A program made the translations under genes and the position numbers. The notes beneath the pieces were generated by a model. It ran no database searches. It was not told the DNA's origin and was given only the letters and a program-made list of their open reading frames with translations. A stretch of 38,152 nt of DNA from Neisseria wadsworthii 9715 (lineage in GTDB: Bacteria; Pseudomonadota; Gammaproteobacteria; Burkholderiales; Neisseriaceae), in contig NZ_JH165159.1 of the NCBI RefSeq assembly GCF_000227765.1, positions 1,370,636 through 1,408,787 on the forward strand, read 5' to 3'. Shown one piece after another: positions 17,753-25,910 of the stretch. How positions within the stretch are numbered: the first letter of the stretch is position 1; every line of letters begins with the position of its first letter.

Positions 17753-18799
17753 ATGACGTTAATTGAAATCTGTATTCAGGACAATGAATTATGGGATAAA
17801 ACGATCCGAAGCTTTCCTGTTTATGAACCATTTTATTTAAATGCCTACGTAAAGGCTTCTGCAGGGCATAGTAAAGACAGCCAGCCTATTTTATTATTTT
17901 ACGAGAATGGTGATGTTAGAGCCGCTACTGTTATTTTGCGGCGCGATATTGCTTTGAGTCAGCCGTTTTGCGGAAAAATCCCAGAGAACACATATTTTGA
18001 TTTGTCTTCTCCTTATGGTTATGGTGGTTTCCTTTACAATACGGATTCTTTTTCGGATGAAGTGCAAAAAGCTTACAACCAATATTGTTTGGAAAAAGGC
18101 TATGTTTGCGAATTTCTGCGCTTCAATTTATTTACTGACTATGCCCAGCATTACGACGGCTACGCTGTGAGCCCGATGGTTAATGTGGTGTGCGATTTAT
18201 CGGGTAGCTGGGAAGATGTTTTTGGCCGCTACCAAGGTAAAACCCGCCAGAAAGTGCGCAAAATTCAAAAGAGTGGTTGGTCTGTTCGCGTAGGAAATAC
18301 TAAGGAAGATATTGATACATTCCTGCCCGTTTATTACGACACAATGGATCGAAATGATGCGCGCTCTATATATTATTTCAATAAAGAGTTTTTCGAGACG
18401 CTGCATGAATTGGGCGATCCGATTTACTATTTTTTTGCAGAAAAAGAAGGCAAGGTGGGTGCGGTGAACTTGCTGATTGGCGGAAACGAAAATACATACT
18501 GTTTCCTCAGCAGCACTTCACGCGAGTTTTTGAAAGAGTCGCCCAATTATCTTTTGATGAGTGAAATGATTGCATGGTCTCACGCAAATGGGTTTAAAAG
18601 ATTTGTTATCGGCGGCGGCTATGGTAGCAATGATGATTTATTGCGGTTTAAAAAAGGCTTTGCACCGGAAGGCTTGTACGATTTTTACATTGGCAATAAG
18701 ATTTTTAATCAAGAAATCTATAACAAGCTTTTGGAAATCCGCCGAGAAGCAGGTGAATTGGATGAGAATTCTCATTTCTTCCCCTTATATCGCGCTTGA
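17753..18799 (+). CDS. FemAB/GNAT-fold acyltransferase-like protein
   Basis: 348 residues. The segment RYQGKTRQKVRKIQKSGWSVRVG (about 160-182) and the later KEGKVGAVNLLIGGNENTYCFLSS and SEMIAWSHANGFKRFVIGGG match the double-GNAT 'Acetyltransf_6 / FemAB-like' family, whose members add amino acids to peptidoglycan or acylate sugars on surface polysaccharides. No signal peptide or membrane helix is visible, so it is probably cytoplasmic. Ribosome site AGGACGG is strong. It stands alone in AT-rich sequence with AT-leaning codons, which suggests a different origin from its neighbours. The exact substrate cannot be told. Confidence 0.75.
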   Translation: MTLIEICIQDNELWDKTIRSFPVYEPFYLNAYVKASAGHSKDSQPILLFYENGDVRAATVILRRDIALSQPFCGKIPENTYFDLSSPYGYGGFLYNTDSFSDEVQKAYNQYCLEKGYVCEFLRFNLFTDYAQHYDGYAVSPMVNVVCDLSGSWEDVFGRYQGKTRQKVRKIQKSGWSVRVGNTKEDIDTFLPVYYDTMDRNDARSIYYFNKEFFETLHELGDPIYYFFAEKEGKVGAVNLLIGGNENTYCFLSSTSREFLKESPNYLLMSEMIAWSHANGFKRFVIGGGYGSNDDLLRFKKGFAPEGLYDFYIGNKIFNQEIYNKLLEIRREAGELDENSHFFPLYRA

Positions 18800-18823
18800 T
18801 ATATAAGCTGCATTTTTATAAAT

Positions 18824-18852
18824 ATGCCTGTCTGAACTTTTCAGATAGGCGT
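18824..18852. terminator. Partly decayed uptake-sequence hairpin
   Basis: Perfect copy at 18825-18836 paired with TTCAGATAGGCG at 18840-18851, which has two mismatches to the reverse uptake sequence. It lies between the convergent acyltransferase and ankyrin genes. Confidence 0.6.
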
Positions 18853-18864
18853 TGTTTTATTTGA

Positions 18865-19365
18865 TTACTGATAAGATTGTAATATCTGTTTCAATTTGCT
18901 GCGGTTTCTAAATGACGGGTTTGGCAGGGAAGATTTTGTTTCCGCTTCTATTAGTAAATCTAAAAACTCAAAACTGTTTTTGCCATTGCTTTTTCTGCTT
19001 TTATTTGAGAATTGAATTCGGGCGTAGGGATTTGCCCCGTGTTTGAGTAAAAAGTCAGCCATATCGGCATCATTAAATAAAATGGCTGCTTGCAGAGGGG
19101 TAAGCTCTGCCAAGTCTTTTTCTTTCAATGAGCAGCCGCGCTGTATGGCTTGCTCAAGTTTTTCTAAAACCTGCTCTTGATTTAAGCCGAAGAGCGGATG
19201 GCTGTGTTCTGAAACCAAAATGTGGATCAGAGAGCCCCAAGTATGGGGGGATGTGTAAACATGGCATTGCCGTGAGTCTGTATAGCGAAAGTGGGGTATA
19301 CCAGAGTCGGCAATCGTTTCGGGAATGCCGCTAAGCAGGTACAGTAGAGGTATATATTTGAGCAT
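18865..19365 (-). CDS. Exported ankyrin-repeat protein
   Basis: 166 residues. A hydrophobic N-terminus (MLKYIPLLYLLSGIPETIA) looks like a signal peptide without a lipobox cysteine. One clear ankyrin repeat is at about 85-115 (LTPLQAAILFNDADMADFLLKHGANPYA), probably flanked by one or two degenerate ones. The likely role is protein binding in the periplasm; the partner is unknown. A weak ribosome site makes the exact start less sure. Convergent with the acyltransferase. Confidence 0.7.
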   Translation of the reverse strand: MLKYIPLLYLLSGIPETIADSGIPHFRYTDSRQCHVYTSPHTWGSLIHILVSEHSHPLFGLNQEQVLEKLEQAIQRGCSLKEKDLAELTPLQAAILFNDADMADFLLKHGANPYARIQFSNKSRKSNGKNSFEFLDLLIEAETKSSLPNPSFRNRSKLKQILQSYQ

Positions 19366-19404
19366 GGCAAATCATATGTTTTGTTGCTGATGGAGTTAAC
19401 AACA

Positions 19405-19436
19405 ATGCCTGTCTGAAATATTTTTCAGACAGGCAT
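19405..19436 (-). terminator. Uptake-sequence hairpin
   Basis: Inverted pair (19406-19417, 19424-19435), 14-bp arms and a 4-base loop, downstream of the minus-strand membrane protein at 19462-19914. Confidence 0.7.
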
Positions 19437-19461
19437 AGCTTTATATGCTTGGTAAGACGCG

Positions 19462-19914
19462 TTAGCGGAACATATTGCCTTTTCCTTTGCCCTTGCCTTT
19501 GCGTTGTTGAGCCTGCATTTTTTGGATTTCCTGTATTTGCTCGGCGCGGTTGAAGACAGACATGCTTTTGAAAAATTTATGTGCTTCTGCTTCGGGGCAG
19601 TTATTGTTTGCCATGCGGTAAATCAATACGGCTTGTTTTTGCGCGTCGCCTCCACTGTTGTACATGCGTTTTAAATCCGCAGGGTTTACGCGGCCGGATT
19701 GCGGGTCGATATTGAAGGCTTTGAGTGTGTCGGTGAACTTTTTACGCTGGCGGCGGATAACGATGTAGGCAATCAAAGCCACAACGGCAATCACGCCGAG
19801 CACGGAAAGCAGGGCAATCCACCAGGTTACGCCGAACAAAATCAGGATGCCTATCACTACGGCGGCGAAAATCGAAATCCTGATGGCGGGTTTGATAAAC
19901 ATTTTCGGATCCAT
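19462..19914 (-). CDS. Small membrane protein of unknown function
   Basis: 150 residues. Two adjacent membrane helices (about 12-30 and 33-54) are followed by a cytoplasmic-type basic domain with NIDPQSGRVNPADLKRMYNSGGDAQKQAVLIYRMANNNCPEAEAHKFF, then a Q/K-rich tail ending in alternating KGKGKGKG. I do not recognise the family. The good start and its own terminator support a real gene; it may be a conserved Neisseria membrane protein. Confidence 0.7.
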   Translation of the reverse strand: MDPKMFIKPAIRISIFAAVVIGILILFGVTWWIALLSVLGVIAVVALIAYIVIRRQRKKFTDTLKAFNIDPQSGRVNPADLKRMYNSGGDAQKQAVLIYRMANNNCPEAEAHKFFKSMSVFNRAEQIQEIQKMQAQQRKGKGKGKGNMFR

Positions 19915-19979
19915 GTTTTTCTTTCTTTATCTAATGTATTTGATATGAAATGGTTTGCTAATCATCATTATTTATGTGG

Positions 19980-19991
19980 TGCCTGTCTGAA
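19980..19991 (+). repeat. Single uptake sequence
   Basis: Perfect copy between holA and the small membrane protein gene, with no inverted partner. Confidence 0.9.
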
Positions 19992-20013
19992 AGTGAAAAC
20001 AGTTCAAGCTGTT

Positions 20014-21021
20014 TTATACGGCCAAATCCGTAACTAACTGTTTGAACGCAGGCCATGCTTCGCCGTCTTCCGCACCTTTGATAATGCGGTCGATGCGAGC
20101 GCATTCCTGCAAAGCCACAATCAGGCGGTTGGCTGAAATGCGTTTTACGGCTTTGGGCGCGAGCACTTGTTTGTCACCCCAAAGGCGTAGGCTGTTACGC
20201 ACATTGGCAATGGTTTGCCCTTGTTTTAAAGCTGCGGTTAGACGGATTAAGGTGCGGATGTCTTCGGCTAAAGCCCACAGTAGCAATACCGGTTCTTCGC
20301 CTTCTTCCTCCAATCCGTCCATTAAACGTACAACGCGTGCGGCATCGCCGCCCATCCAGGCTGAAGACAGTTGGAACATATCGAAACGCGCTACGTTGGC
20401 AACGGCGTTTTGCGCGTCTTCCAAATTAACCAAATGGCCCGCCGGATAGAGCAGTGCGAGCTTGTCGATTTCTTGCTTGGCAGCCAGAAGGTTGCCTTCC
20501 ACTCGTTCAGCAAACAAAGCCAGGGCATCGGCTTCGATTTCCAAACCGTGTTGCTGTAGACGGCGGTTAATCCATTGCGGCAAAGCTTGTGCACCTACGG
20601 CTTTGGCTTCCAAAACCGTGCCGTGTTTGGAGAGGGCACCGAACCATTTGGCTTGGGTTTGCGCCCGCTCCAGCTTGGGCATAATCACGATAACCACAGT
20701 ATCTTCGGGCAGGTTTTCAGACAGGCTTTGTAAAGCATCTCCGCCGTTTTTGCCCGGTTTGCCGTTTGGGATGTGGATTTCCATCAGTTTTAAATCGGCA
20801 AACAACCCCATGCTGTTGGCTGAGGCGAGCATTTCGTTCCAATCGAAATGGGTATCGGCAGTATAGACTTCGCGGTTTAAATAGCCTTTTTGTTTGGCTG
20901 CCGCGCGTAAGGTATCAAGGGCTTCCACGCGCAGCAAATCTTCTTCGCCGTGAATTACATAAAGCGGGCTGAGGTTGCCCGCTAAATGGTTGCCTAAATC
21001 TTCTATCGGCAACAGGCTCAT
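20014..21021 (-). CDS. holA: DNA polymerase III delta subunit
   Basis: 335 residues. Clamp-loader subunit that opens the sliding clamp. The N-terminus LGNHLAGNLSPLYVIHGEEDLLRVEALDTLRAAAK and the middle part ERVEGNLLAAKQEIDKLALLYP are typical of HolA, and length fits. Its ATG shares one base with the stop of lptE (TAATG), showing translational coupling. An uptake-sequence variant (20716-20727, 11/12 match) lies inside the gene. Confidence 0.93.
   Translation of the reverse strand: MSLLPIEDLGNHLAGNLSPLYVIHGEEDLLRVEALDTLRAAAKQKGYLNREVYTADTHFDWNEMLASANSMGLFADLKLMEIHIPNGKPGKNGGDALQSLSENLPEDTVVIVIMPKLERAQTQAKWFGALSKHGTVLEAKAVGAQALPQWINRRLQQHGLEIEADALALFAERVEGNLLAAKQEIDKLALLYPAGHLVNLEDAQNAVANVARFDMFQLSSAWMGGDAARVVRLMDGLEEEGEEPVLLLWALAEDIRTLIRLTAALKQGQTIANVRNSLRLWGDKQVLAPKAVKRISANRLIVALQECARIDRIIKGAEDGEAWPAFKQLVTDLAV
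20716..20727 (-). repeat. Uptake-sequence variant in holA
   Basis: AGCCTGTCTGAA on the minus strand, one mismatch from the TG dialect, read as SLSE. Confidence 0.75.
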
Positions 21022-21497
21022 TATCGGGCGGCTTTCAAAAATGCCAAGCGGCGCACGATCTGCTCGGCGGCATCGCGGCGCATTTCTTGCCAGATGGTTG
21101 CTTCTTCTTCCTGCTTGCCGAGTACTTCGCTGTCTGCATAATCCATGCTGCGGCGCACTTCTACTATTATAGGCGTACCTAAGTTTTCACCATTGCGGCT
21201 GGCCTGTGCGTGAACGCGCAGAATCAGCAAATATTCATTGATATTGGCGGCACGGGTAATGGTTAACACATCTTTGCGGGTTTCAATGTGGTTTACGGCA
21301 ATGACTGCCTGCGCCTGTGGTGCGTCAACGGGCTTGCCGTCTGCACGGCGTAATGCGTTTTCCAACACTTGCTGCAAAGCGCCGCCGTCTACGCGCCATG
21401 CGGTGTAAGGCAGTTTGTCGTAAGGCTGCGTGCCTTTCAGATGAAAACCGCATGCCGATACGGCAAGTATGGCTGCGGCAAGAAGGATTTTTCGCAT
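21021..21497 (-). CDS. lptE: LPS-assembly lipoprotein LptE
   Basis: 158 residues. Outer-membrane lipoprotein that plugs the LptD barrel and helps place LPS on the cell surface. Signal peptide MRKILLAAAILAVSACGFHLKG with lipobox cysteine C16, then the CGFHLKG start of mature LptE. Ribosome site AAGGAA is 8 bases before the ATG. It overlaps holA by one base. In many proteobacteria leuS precedes lptE; here a transposase remnant lies upstream instead. Confidence 0.92.
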   Translation of the reverse strand: MRKILLAAAILAVSACGFHLKGTQPYDKLPYTAWRVDGGALQQVLENALRRADGKPVDAPQAQAVIAVNHIETRKDVLTITRAANINEYLLILRVHAQASRNGENLGTPIIVEVRRSMDYADSEVLGKQEEEATIWQEMRRDAAEQIVRRLAFLKAAR

Positions 21498-21523
21498 GAG
21501 ATTTCCTTTTTGCAGGGCTGCTT

Positions 21524-21553
21524 ATTATATAGCTAAACCGGTTCAATCACCAA
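21524..21553 (-). promoter_or_regulatory. Promoter of lptE-holA
   Basis: On the minus strand TTGGTG (plus 21548-21553) and TATAAT (21524-21529) are spaced 18 bases apart, placing the transcript start about 20 bases before lptE. It lies between the gene and the transposase remnant, so the operon does not depend on sequence beyond the remnant. Confidence 0.55.
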
Positions 21554-21651
21554 TATAAGGGAATGACAAAGCCGGTGGTTTTATGGTGCTGGTGGTGGTT
21601 TGTTTTTAATTAGTGGCTGAAGTAGATTGACAGTCATGCTAGGTTACTGGA

Positions 21652-22195
21652 ATGAAGATAAGTCACTGTAAATAAAAAAGAGTAGTGAAAGAAAACTGAT
21701 TGAATATATTTTGCTTGAAGTGACGGCCGATTCTGCGGCCGATATGTTGGGTATTGAAGCCAATTCTGCCATTCTCTTCTATCGCAAAATACGTCGGGTT
21801 ATCAGTCATTATTTAACTCTGGAAAGCTGATGCCGTTTTTAACGGCACAATAGAATCGGATGAAGCCATATTTGGTGGTAAAGTGCAAAGGTAAAAGAGG
21901 CTGTGGCGGCGCAGGTAAAGTAGTGGCTTTCGGCATTCTGAAACGTGGCGGAAAGGTTTATTAAGGTTATCGTGGATAATGCCAAGAAAGAAAGCTTATT
22001 TACTGTATTACAAAAAAATTATGCCGGATAACATGGTTTATACAGACGGCCTAAGCCGGTTATGATGTGTTGGATGTCAGCGGTTTTCACCACCACAGAA
22101 CCAATCACAGCAAGCGGTTCACCCAACGCTAAAATCATATTAAGGATTAGTATCGAGAGATACTTGGGTTAAGTCAGAATATGACGGCACCGTTG
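21652..22195 (+). pseudogene. Decayed IS1595-family (IS1016-like) transposase
   Basis: Fragments in shifting frames read MKISHCK, RKLIEYILLEVTADSAADMLGIEANSAILFYRKIRRVI, TIESDEAIFGG, KGKRGCGGAGKVVAFGILKRGGKVY, VDNAKKESLF, MPDNMVYTDGL, YDVLDVSGFHHHRINHSKRF and NHI. This order matches IS1016-type transposases, including the E/D-containing ESDEAIFGG block. Several frameshifts and stops (for example TAA at 21668 and TGA at 21828) break it, and the C-terminal part after NHI is not recognisable. Inverted repeats of the element were not found. Confidence 0.8.
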
Positions 22196-22244
22196 CTAAA
22201 TAAACAGTTAAACATATAGCAGTTACATTAAATTTCATTATAAA

Positions 22245-22275
22245 AATGCCTGTCTGAATTTTTCAGACAGGCATT
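22245..22275 (-). terminator. Uptake-sequence hairpin
   Basis: Inverted pair (22247-22258, 22262-22273), 14-bp arms and a 3-base loop, downstream of the small gene at 22294-22533. Confidence 0.7.
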
Positions 22276-22293
22276 GTGATTATTTCGGTGGTT

Positions 22294-22533
22294 TTAATTT
22301 TCGGATTTGTTTTGCACCTTATCTGCTTTTTCGCTTTGCGAGCTTTGAAACAGCGGAACTTTATTATTTTCGTATTCCTTTTGCTTTTCTTTATCCTTGA
22401 ACTTCACTTCAAAAAGCTCCGCGCGGCTGAAAGTTTTGCTGATTTTTTCTTCCATGCCCGGAGTATTCTGCACCCAATAAAGTGCAGCAATTGGGAGCCC
22501 TATAAGCAGTAAAACCGTTTTGCTGATTCGCAT
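22294..22533 (-). CDS. Small membrane-anchored protein of unknown function
   Basis: 79 residues. One N-terminal helix (about 5-20, KTVLLLIGLPIAALYWV) is followed by a charged, lysine/glutamate-rich tail (FKDKEKQKEYENNK). I do not recognise it. A good ribosome site (GAGGG, 8 bases before the ATG) and its own uptake-sequence terminator support a real gene. Confidence 0.65.
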   Translation of the reverse strand: MRISKTVLLLIGLPIAALYWVQNTPGMEEKISKTFSRAELFEVKFKDKEKQKEYENNKVPLFQSSQSEKADKVQNKSEN

Positions 22534-22645
22534 TGTTATACCCTCGTGTTTTATTAATATTGTCTAGTCATTTATATGTTGTTTACGGTATTTTAACAAT
22601 CGCGGTTTGATGGAAACCAGGTTTCAGATAAACGCTATCATATTT

Positions 22646-24106
22646 TTATTCAACGGTTTTATTGCTGTTTTTTCTGAAGCGCATAATTTGACGGATGGCA
22701 TTCAAACTGGTGCCTATACCGCCAACCAGCAGTAATAATAGTAATGGCCATAATAGAATTTGCGGTACGAACCATAATAATAATGCGGCGAGTAATAAAA
22801 CAGTGCCTATCGCCAAATAAGCCCATGCTTCGCTTTGGTCTACAAGGCGGGTTTGCGATATGTTGGTGTCGAACACATGGCTCAATTGCATCACTTGGCG
22901 CATCACGCCTTTTACGTGTCCGCGGTGTAGGGCTTTATGGTGTCGGTAGATGGGGCGTCGGTCAGTGCGGGGTTCAACACGGGCTTTTTGTACTAATACT
23001 ACTTCTGTAGCGTTTTCTAAGTCTTTCAGAAAAATTCGCTCAAGTTGGTAAACGGTGGCAGGGTCTTCTATGGAAATATCCAATTCGCGGTTGGCATACC
23101 AGCTGGAAAGGTTCAGATTGGTGCTGCCCACACGCGCCCACTGGCCGTCGATAATGGCGCTTTTGGCATGAATCATGGTGCCGTCCCACTCAAAAACGCG
23201 CACACCTGATTCAAGTAATTGGCGGTATTGGGTGCGCGATACGGTGCCTATCCATTTAATGTCGGAGGTGCGCGGAACGAGAATGCGCACGTCAACGCCG
23301 GCTTTGGCTGCGTTAATCAATGCCTGTACGTACATGCGGGTCGGCATAAAATAAGCGTCGGTAATCCAAAGGTTTTGGCTGGCCAGTCCGATGACGTTTA
23401 AATCCAGCCGCATGGTGTTGGTATTGGCAGGCGTGGTGGCTAGAACGCGAGCGCAGGATGAGCCGGAAGGATCGGCTTCGCCTCTTTCATAATTGCGCAT
23501 CTTGGCAGGCATCGTGCCGTTTTGGGAGCGCAAAGTGTCTTCAAAGGCATTTAAGATGTCGTGCACAACCGGGCCGGTTACTTGCAGACCGGTGTCGCGC
23601 CAAACGGTAATCCCTTTTTCTGGCCTGCCTTCCCATGCGGAGGAAATGCACAATCCGCTCACAAATGCGATACGTTCGTCAACAATAATAGACTTTCGGT
23701 GGTTGCGCGACAATACACCTAAGCCGCCAAACCAGCCGGGCGGATTGTATGCTTTTACTTCGGCTCCGGCTTGGATTAGGGGCTTGAAAAATCCGCGCAG
23801 ATGAGCGTTTATCGAGCCCACCCAGTCATATATTAAAGCGACGGCCACACCCTCGGCCAGTTTTTCCAGCAGAATATCACGTATGGTTTTGCCGAATTTA
23901 TCGGGTGCAAAAATATACATTTCAATACAGATACTTTCTTTGGCCGAACGCAATGCAGCTTCCCAAGCGGGAAAGTTTTCGGTGCTGTCTAGCAGAATAG
24001 TAATGTCGTTGCTGCAAGAGGGTCGGGCACCGGAAGCACGCTGAATCATTTGTTCGATCAGCGTGTTTTGGTTGGCGATGTGGGCGGTAGGAGTCTGCGT
24101 ATTCAT
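22646..24106 (-). CDS. cls: Cardiolipin synthase (phospholipase D family)
   Basis: 486 residues. Membrane enzyme that joins two phosphatidyl groups to make cardiolipin. Two HKD catalytic motifs are intact: H136-K138-D143 (NHRKSIIVDERIAFVSG) and H313-K315-D320 (HAKSAIIDGQWARVGSTN). There is no N-terminal membrane pair as in ClsA; instead two helices sit at the C-terminus (about 429-447 and 449-466). This resembles ClsB-type proteins with an added C-terminal anchor. Followed by the hairpin region upstream of mnmC. Confidence 0.88.
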   Translation of the reverse strand: MNTQTPTAHIANQNTLIEQMIQRASGARPSCSNDITILLDSTENFPAWEAALRSAKESICIEMYIFAPDKFGKTIRDILLEKLAEGVAVALIYDWVGSINAHLRGFFKPLIQAGAEVKAYNPPGWFGGLGVLSRNHRKSIIVDERIAFVSGLCISSAWEGRPEKGITVWRDTGLQVTGPVVHDILNAFEDTLRSQNGTMPAKMRNYERGEADPSGSSCARVLATTPANTNTMRLDLNVIGLASQNLWITDAYFMPTRMYVQALINAAKAGVDVRILVPRTSDIKWIGTVSRTQYRQLLESGVRVFEWDGTMIHAKSAIIDGQWARVGSTNLNLSSWYANRELDISIEDPATVYQLERIFLKDLENATEVVLVQKARVEPRTDRRPIYRHHKALHRGHVKGVMRQVMQLSHVFDTNISQTRLVDQSEAWAYLAIGTVLLLAALLLWFVPQILLWPLLLLLLVGGIGTSLNAIRQIMRFRKNSNKTVE

Positions 24107-24143
24107 AGTACTTAATTATAACGTGAACGGTGTGTAATAGACT

Positions 24144-24178
24144 CAATGCCTGTCTGAAAGGTTTTCAGACAGGCATTG
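24144..24178 (-). terminator. Uptake-sequence hairpin after mnmC
   Basis: Inverted pair (24147-24158, 24164-24175) with 16-bp arms, beyond the stop of the minus-strand oxidoreductase. Confidence 0.75.
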
Positions 24179-24206
24179 TTTGAATTGATTTGATTGTTAA
24201 GGTTGA

Positions 24207-25769
24207 TTATGAGCTGCCGCTGCGCACGATGGAGCGGATGATAAAGCGGTTGGGGTGCAGTGCTTCTCTGATGCGGCGGGAGAGCGGGTTGGGCAAGCCG
24301 AGTATTTCTGTGGCAAGGCTTTCGGCGCAGATGGGTGCGCTGGCTAAGCCGCGGGTGCCGTGCGCAGCGTTGACATACACATTGGGCAGATAGGGGCAGG
24401 GGGTTGAGATGGGGTAATTGCGGTCGAGTGCGAGTTTGGCGTATATCTTTTGCATGGCTTCATAATCGCCCAGCGGGCCGACAATCGGCAGATGGTCGCT
24501 GCTGTCGCAACGCACGGCAGCATGACCTTGCAATGAATGCCTGTCTGAAAGCAGGCTTCGGGCAAGTTCGGAATGCAGCTCGTGAAGCATTTCTTGATTG
24601 GCTTGTTCCTCTTTTTTGCGCCACTCGCTTGAGTTATCGTGTTGGATAAATGTAGCACCATAACAATGAATGCCCTGCCAGGCAGGAGCGATATAGCTGG
24701 CGCCGGAAAGGGCTACAAGCAGGTTTTCAGACAGGCTTGTGGCAGGCGCTAAAGCGGTTTGGCCGCGGATGAATCTTAGTGGCAAGTGATTCAATGGCCG
24801 TATTTGGCCGCTTGATGCGCCGGTGCAATAAACCATGCAGTCGGCTTCGATTGTGGTTTGCTGTGTGGTGAGCTGCCAGTGTTTTCCGGTATGGCGGGCT
24901 TTTTGCAATGGGGCGTGGGTGTGCAACGTGATATTAGGATGGGTAAGCAGGGCGTTGACAAAGGCAGGCGGGTTGAGCCATATGCCTTGCGGCCAGAATA
25001 AGCCGCCTTGTGTTAAAGCTACTCCGGCAAGGGATGAGGCTTCTTCTGAGTCAATGTTGCGGTAAAGGTGGATATGATGGGTTTGTTGGCCGAGTAAGGC
25101 ATTGCGCTGTGTTTCTGCTGTGTTGTGATTCAGATGAAGAACGCCGTTGCCGCCCCAGCTGCCTTGTTGGGGCAGCAAATGCTCCAGCAATCGGCGGGTA
25201 TGGCCGTAGCCGCAAAGCAGAAGCTCGGTTTGTTCGGTGTTATGCGGCGAAATTTTGGCGTAGAGCAAGCCTTGTCGGTTGCCGGATGCAGCCTGTGCCG
25301 GTTTTTCCGCTTCCAAAACGCTCACACGCACACCATGCTCCGCCAATGCACGTGCTGTTGCCGCCCCGGCTATGCCGGCACCGACAACAACCACATGCTT
25401 CGGTTTAGATGATGCGGGTGGGATGAACCAGGGTTTTTGAGGCTTTTCCGGCGCTTGTGCTACGGCCTCGGTCTGCCATTGAACGGGTTCGCTGAAGTAT
25501 TCGTATAAATGGGCAGAGGAAGCGGGAGGCATTAGCCATAAATAAGCATTGGGCAAAACATTGTGCAACACGTTTGGCCCGCTGAATTGCAAACAGGATA
25601 ATTCTTTGCGTAAAAGCGTGGCGAGCTCACGTTCGGCAGGTTCAGACTCTTCAGACAGGCATCGTTCAGGCTGCACCAAATCCGGTAAACAAATGACGAT
25701 ATGCCGATATGATTCGGCAGTTTTCAGTAATGTTGCAAGAGCGGGAAAATAATTGAAGGCTGCAGGCAT
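24207..25769 (-). CDS. mnmC: MnmC2-type tRNA-modification FAD oxidoreductase
   Basis: 520 residues. Oxidises the carboxymethylaminomethyl group on uridine 34 of certain tRNAs (to the aminomethyl form). A GxGxxG FAD-binding loop is at 130-135 (VVVGAGIAGAATARALAEHG) and the C-terminal ALHPNRFIIRSIVR is diagnostic of MnmC. The first 115 residues show no SAM-methyltransferase motif, so the MnmC1 half is absent; in Neisseria MnmC2 is often found alone. An uptake sequence ends 5 bases before the ATG, leaving no obvious ribosome site; two further copies and one variant lie inside the gene (24538, 24726, 25650). Confidence 0.82.
   Translation of the reverse strand: MPAAFNYFPALATLLKTAESYRHIVICLPDLVQPERCLSEESEPAERELATLLRKELSCLQFSGPNVLHNVLPNAYLWLMPPASSAHLYEYFSEPVQWQTEAVAQAPEKPQKPWFIPPASSKPKHVVVVGAGIAGAATARALAEHGVRVSVLEAEKPAQAASGNRQGLLYAKISPHNTEQTELLLCGYGHTRRLLEHLLPQQGSWGGNGVLHLNHNTAETQRNALLGQQTHHIHLYRNIDSEEASSLAGVALTQGGLFWPQGIWLNPPAFVNALLTHPNITLHTHAPLQKARHTGKHWQLTTQQTTIEADCMVYCTGASSGQIRPLNHLPLRFIRGQTALAPATSLSENLLVALSGASYIAPAWQGIHCYGATFIQHDNSSEWRKKEEQANQEMLHELHSELARSLLSDRHSLQGHAAVRCDSSDHLPIVGPLGDYEAMQKIYAKLALDRNYPISTPCPYLPNVYVNAAHGTRGLASAPICAESLATEILGLPNPLSRRIREALHPNRFIIRSIVRSGSS
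24538..24549 (+). repeat. Uptake sequence inside mnmC
   Basis: Perfect copy read on the coding strand as SDRH. Confidence 0.9.
24726..24737 (-). repeat. Uptake-sequence variant inside mnmC
   Basis: AGCCTGTCTGAA on the coding strand, one mismatch, read as SLSE. Confidence 0.75.
25650..25661 (-). repeat. Uptake sequence inside mnmC
   Basis: Perfect copy on the coding strand read as CLSE, near residues 37-40. Confidence 0.9.
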
Positions 25770-25774
25770 GGCAT

Positions 25775-25855
25775 TTCAGACAGGCATGATAAAAAGGCAT
25801 ATTAGCCTTATGCTACTTTTAAATAAAGGGTAAATATCAGCAATGCCTGTCTGAA
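25775..25855. repeat. Outward-facing uptake-sequence pair upstream of mnmC
   Basis: A reverse copy at 25775-25786 and a forward copy at 25844-25855, 57 bases apart, in the divergent spacer between mnmC and the CoA-transferase gene. The wide spacing makes a terminator unlikely. Confidence 0.85.
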
Positions 25856-25881
25856 AACCCAAATAAAATACATAAAAGCAG

Positions 25882-25910
25882 TTTCCATTCTGCTGCGTTT
25901 ATTATATATT
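25882..25910 (+). promoter_or_regulatory. Possible promoter of the CoA-transferase gene
   Basis: TTTCCA (25882-25887) and TATATT (25905-25910) are 17 bases apart, about 120 bases before the start codon. Matches are moderate only. Confidence 0.3.

Noticed and set aside
22050-22061. TACAGACGGCCT as an AG/AT-dialect uptake sequence
   Set aside because: Only a partial match; it encodes YTDGL, a conserved part of the IS1016-type transposase, so the resemblance is incidental.
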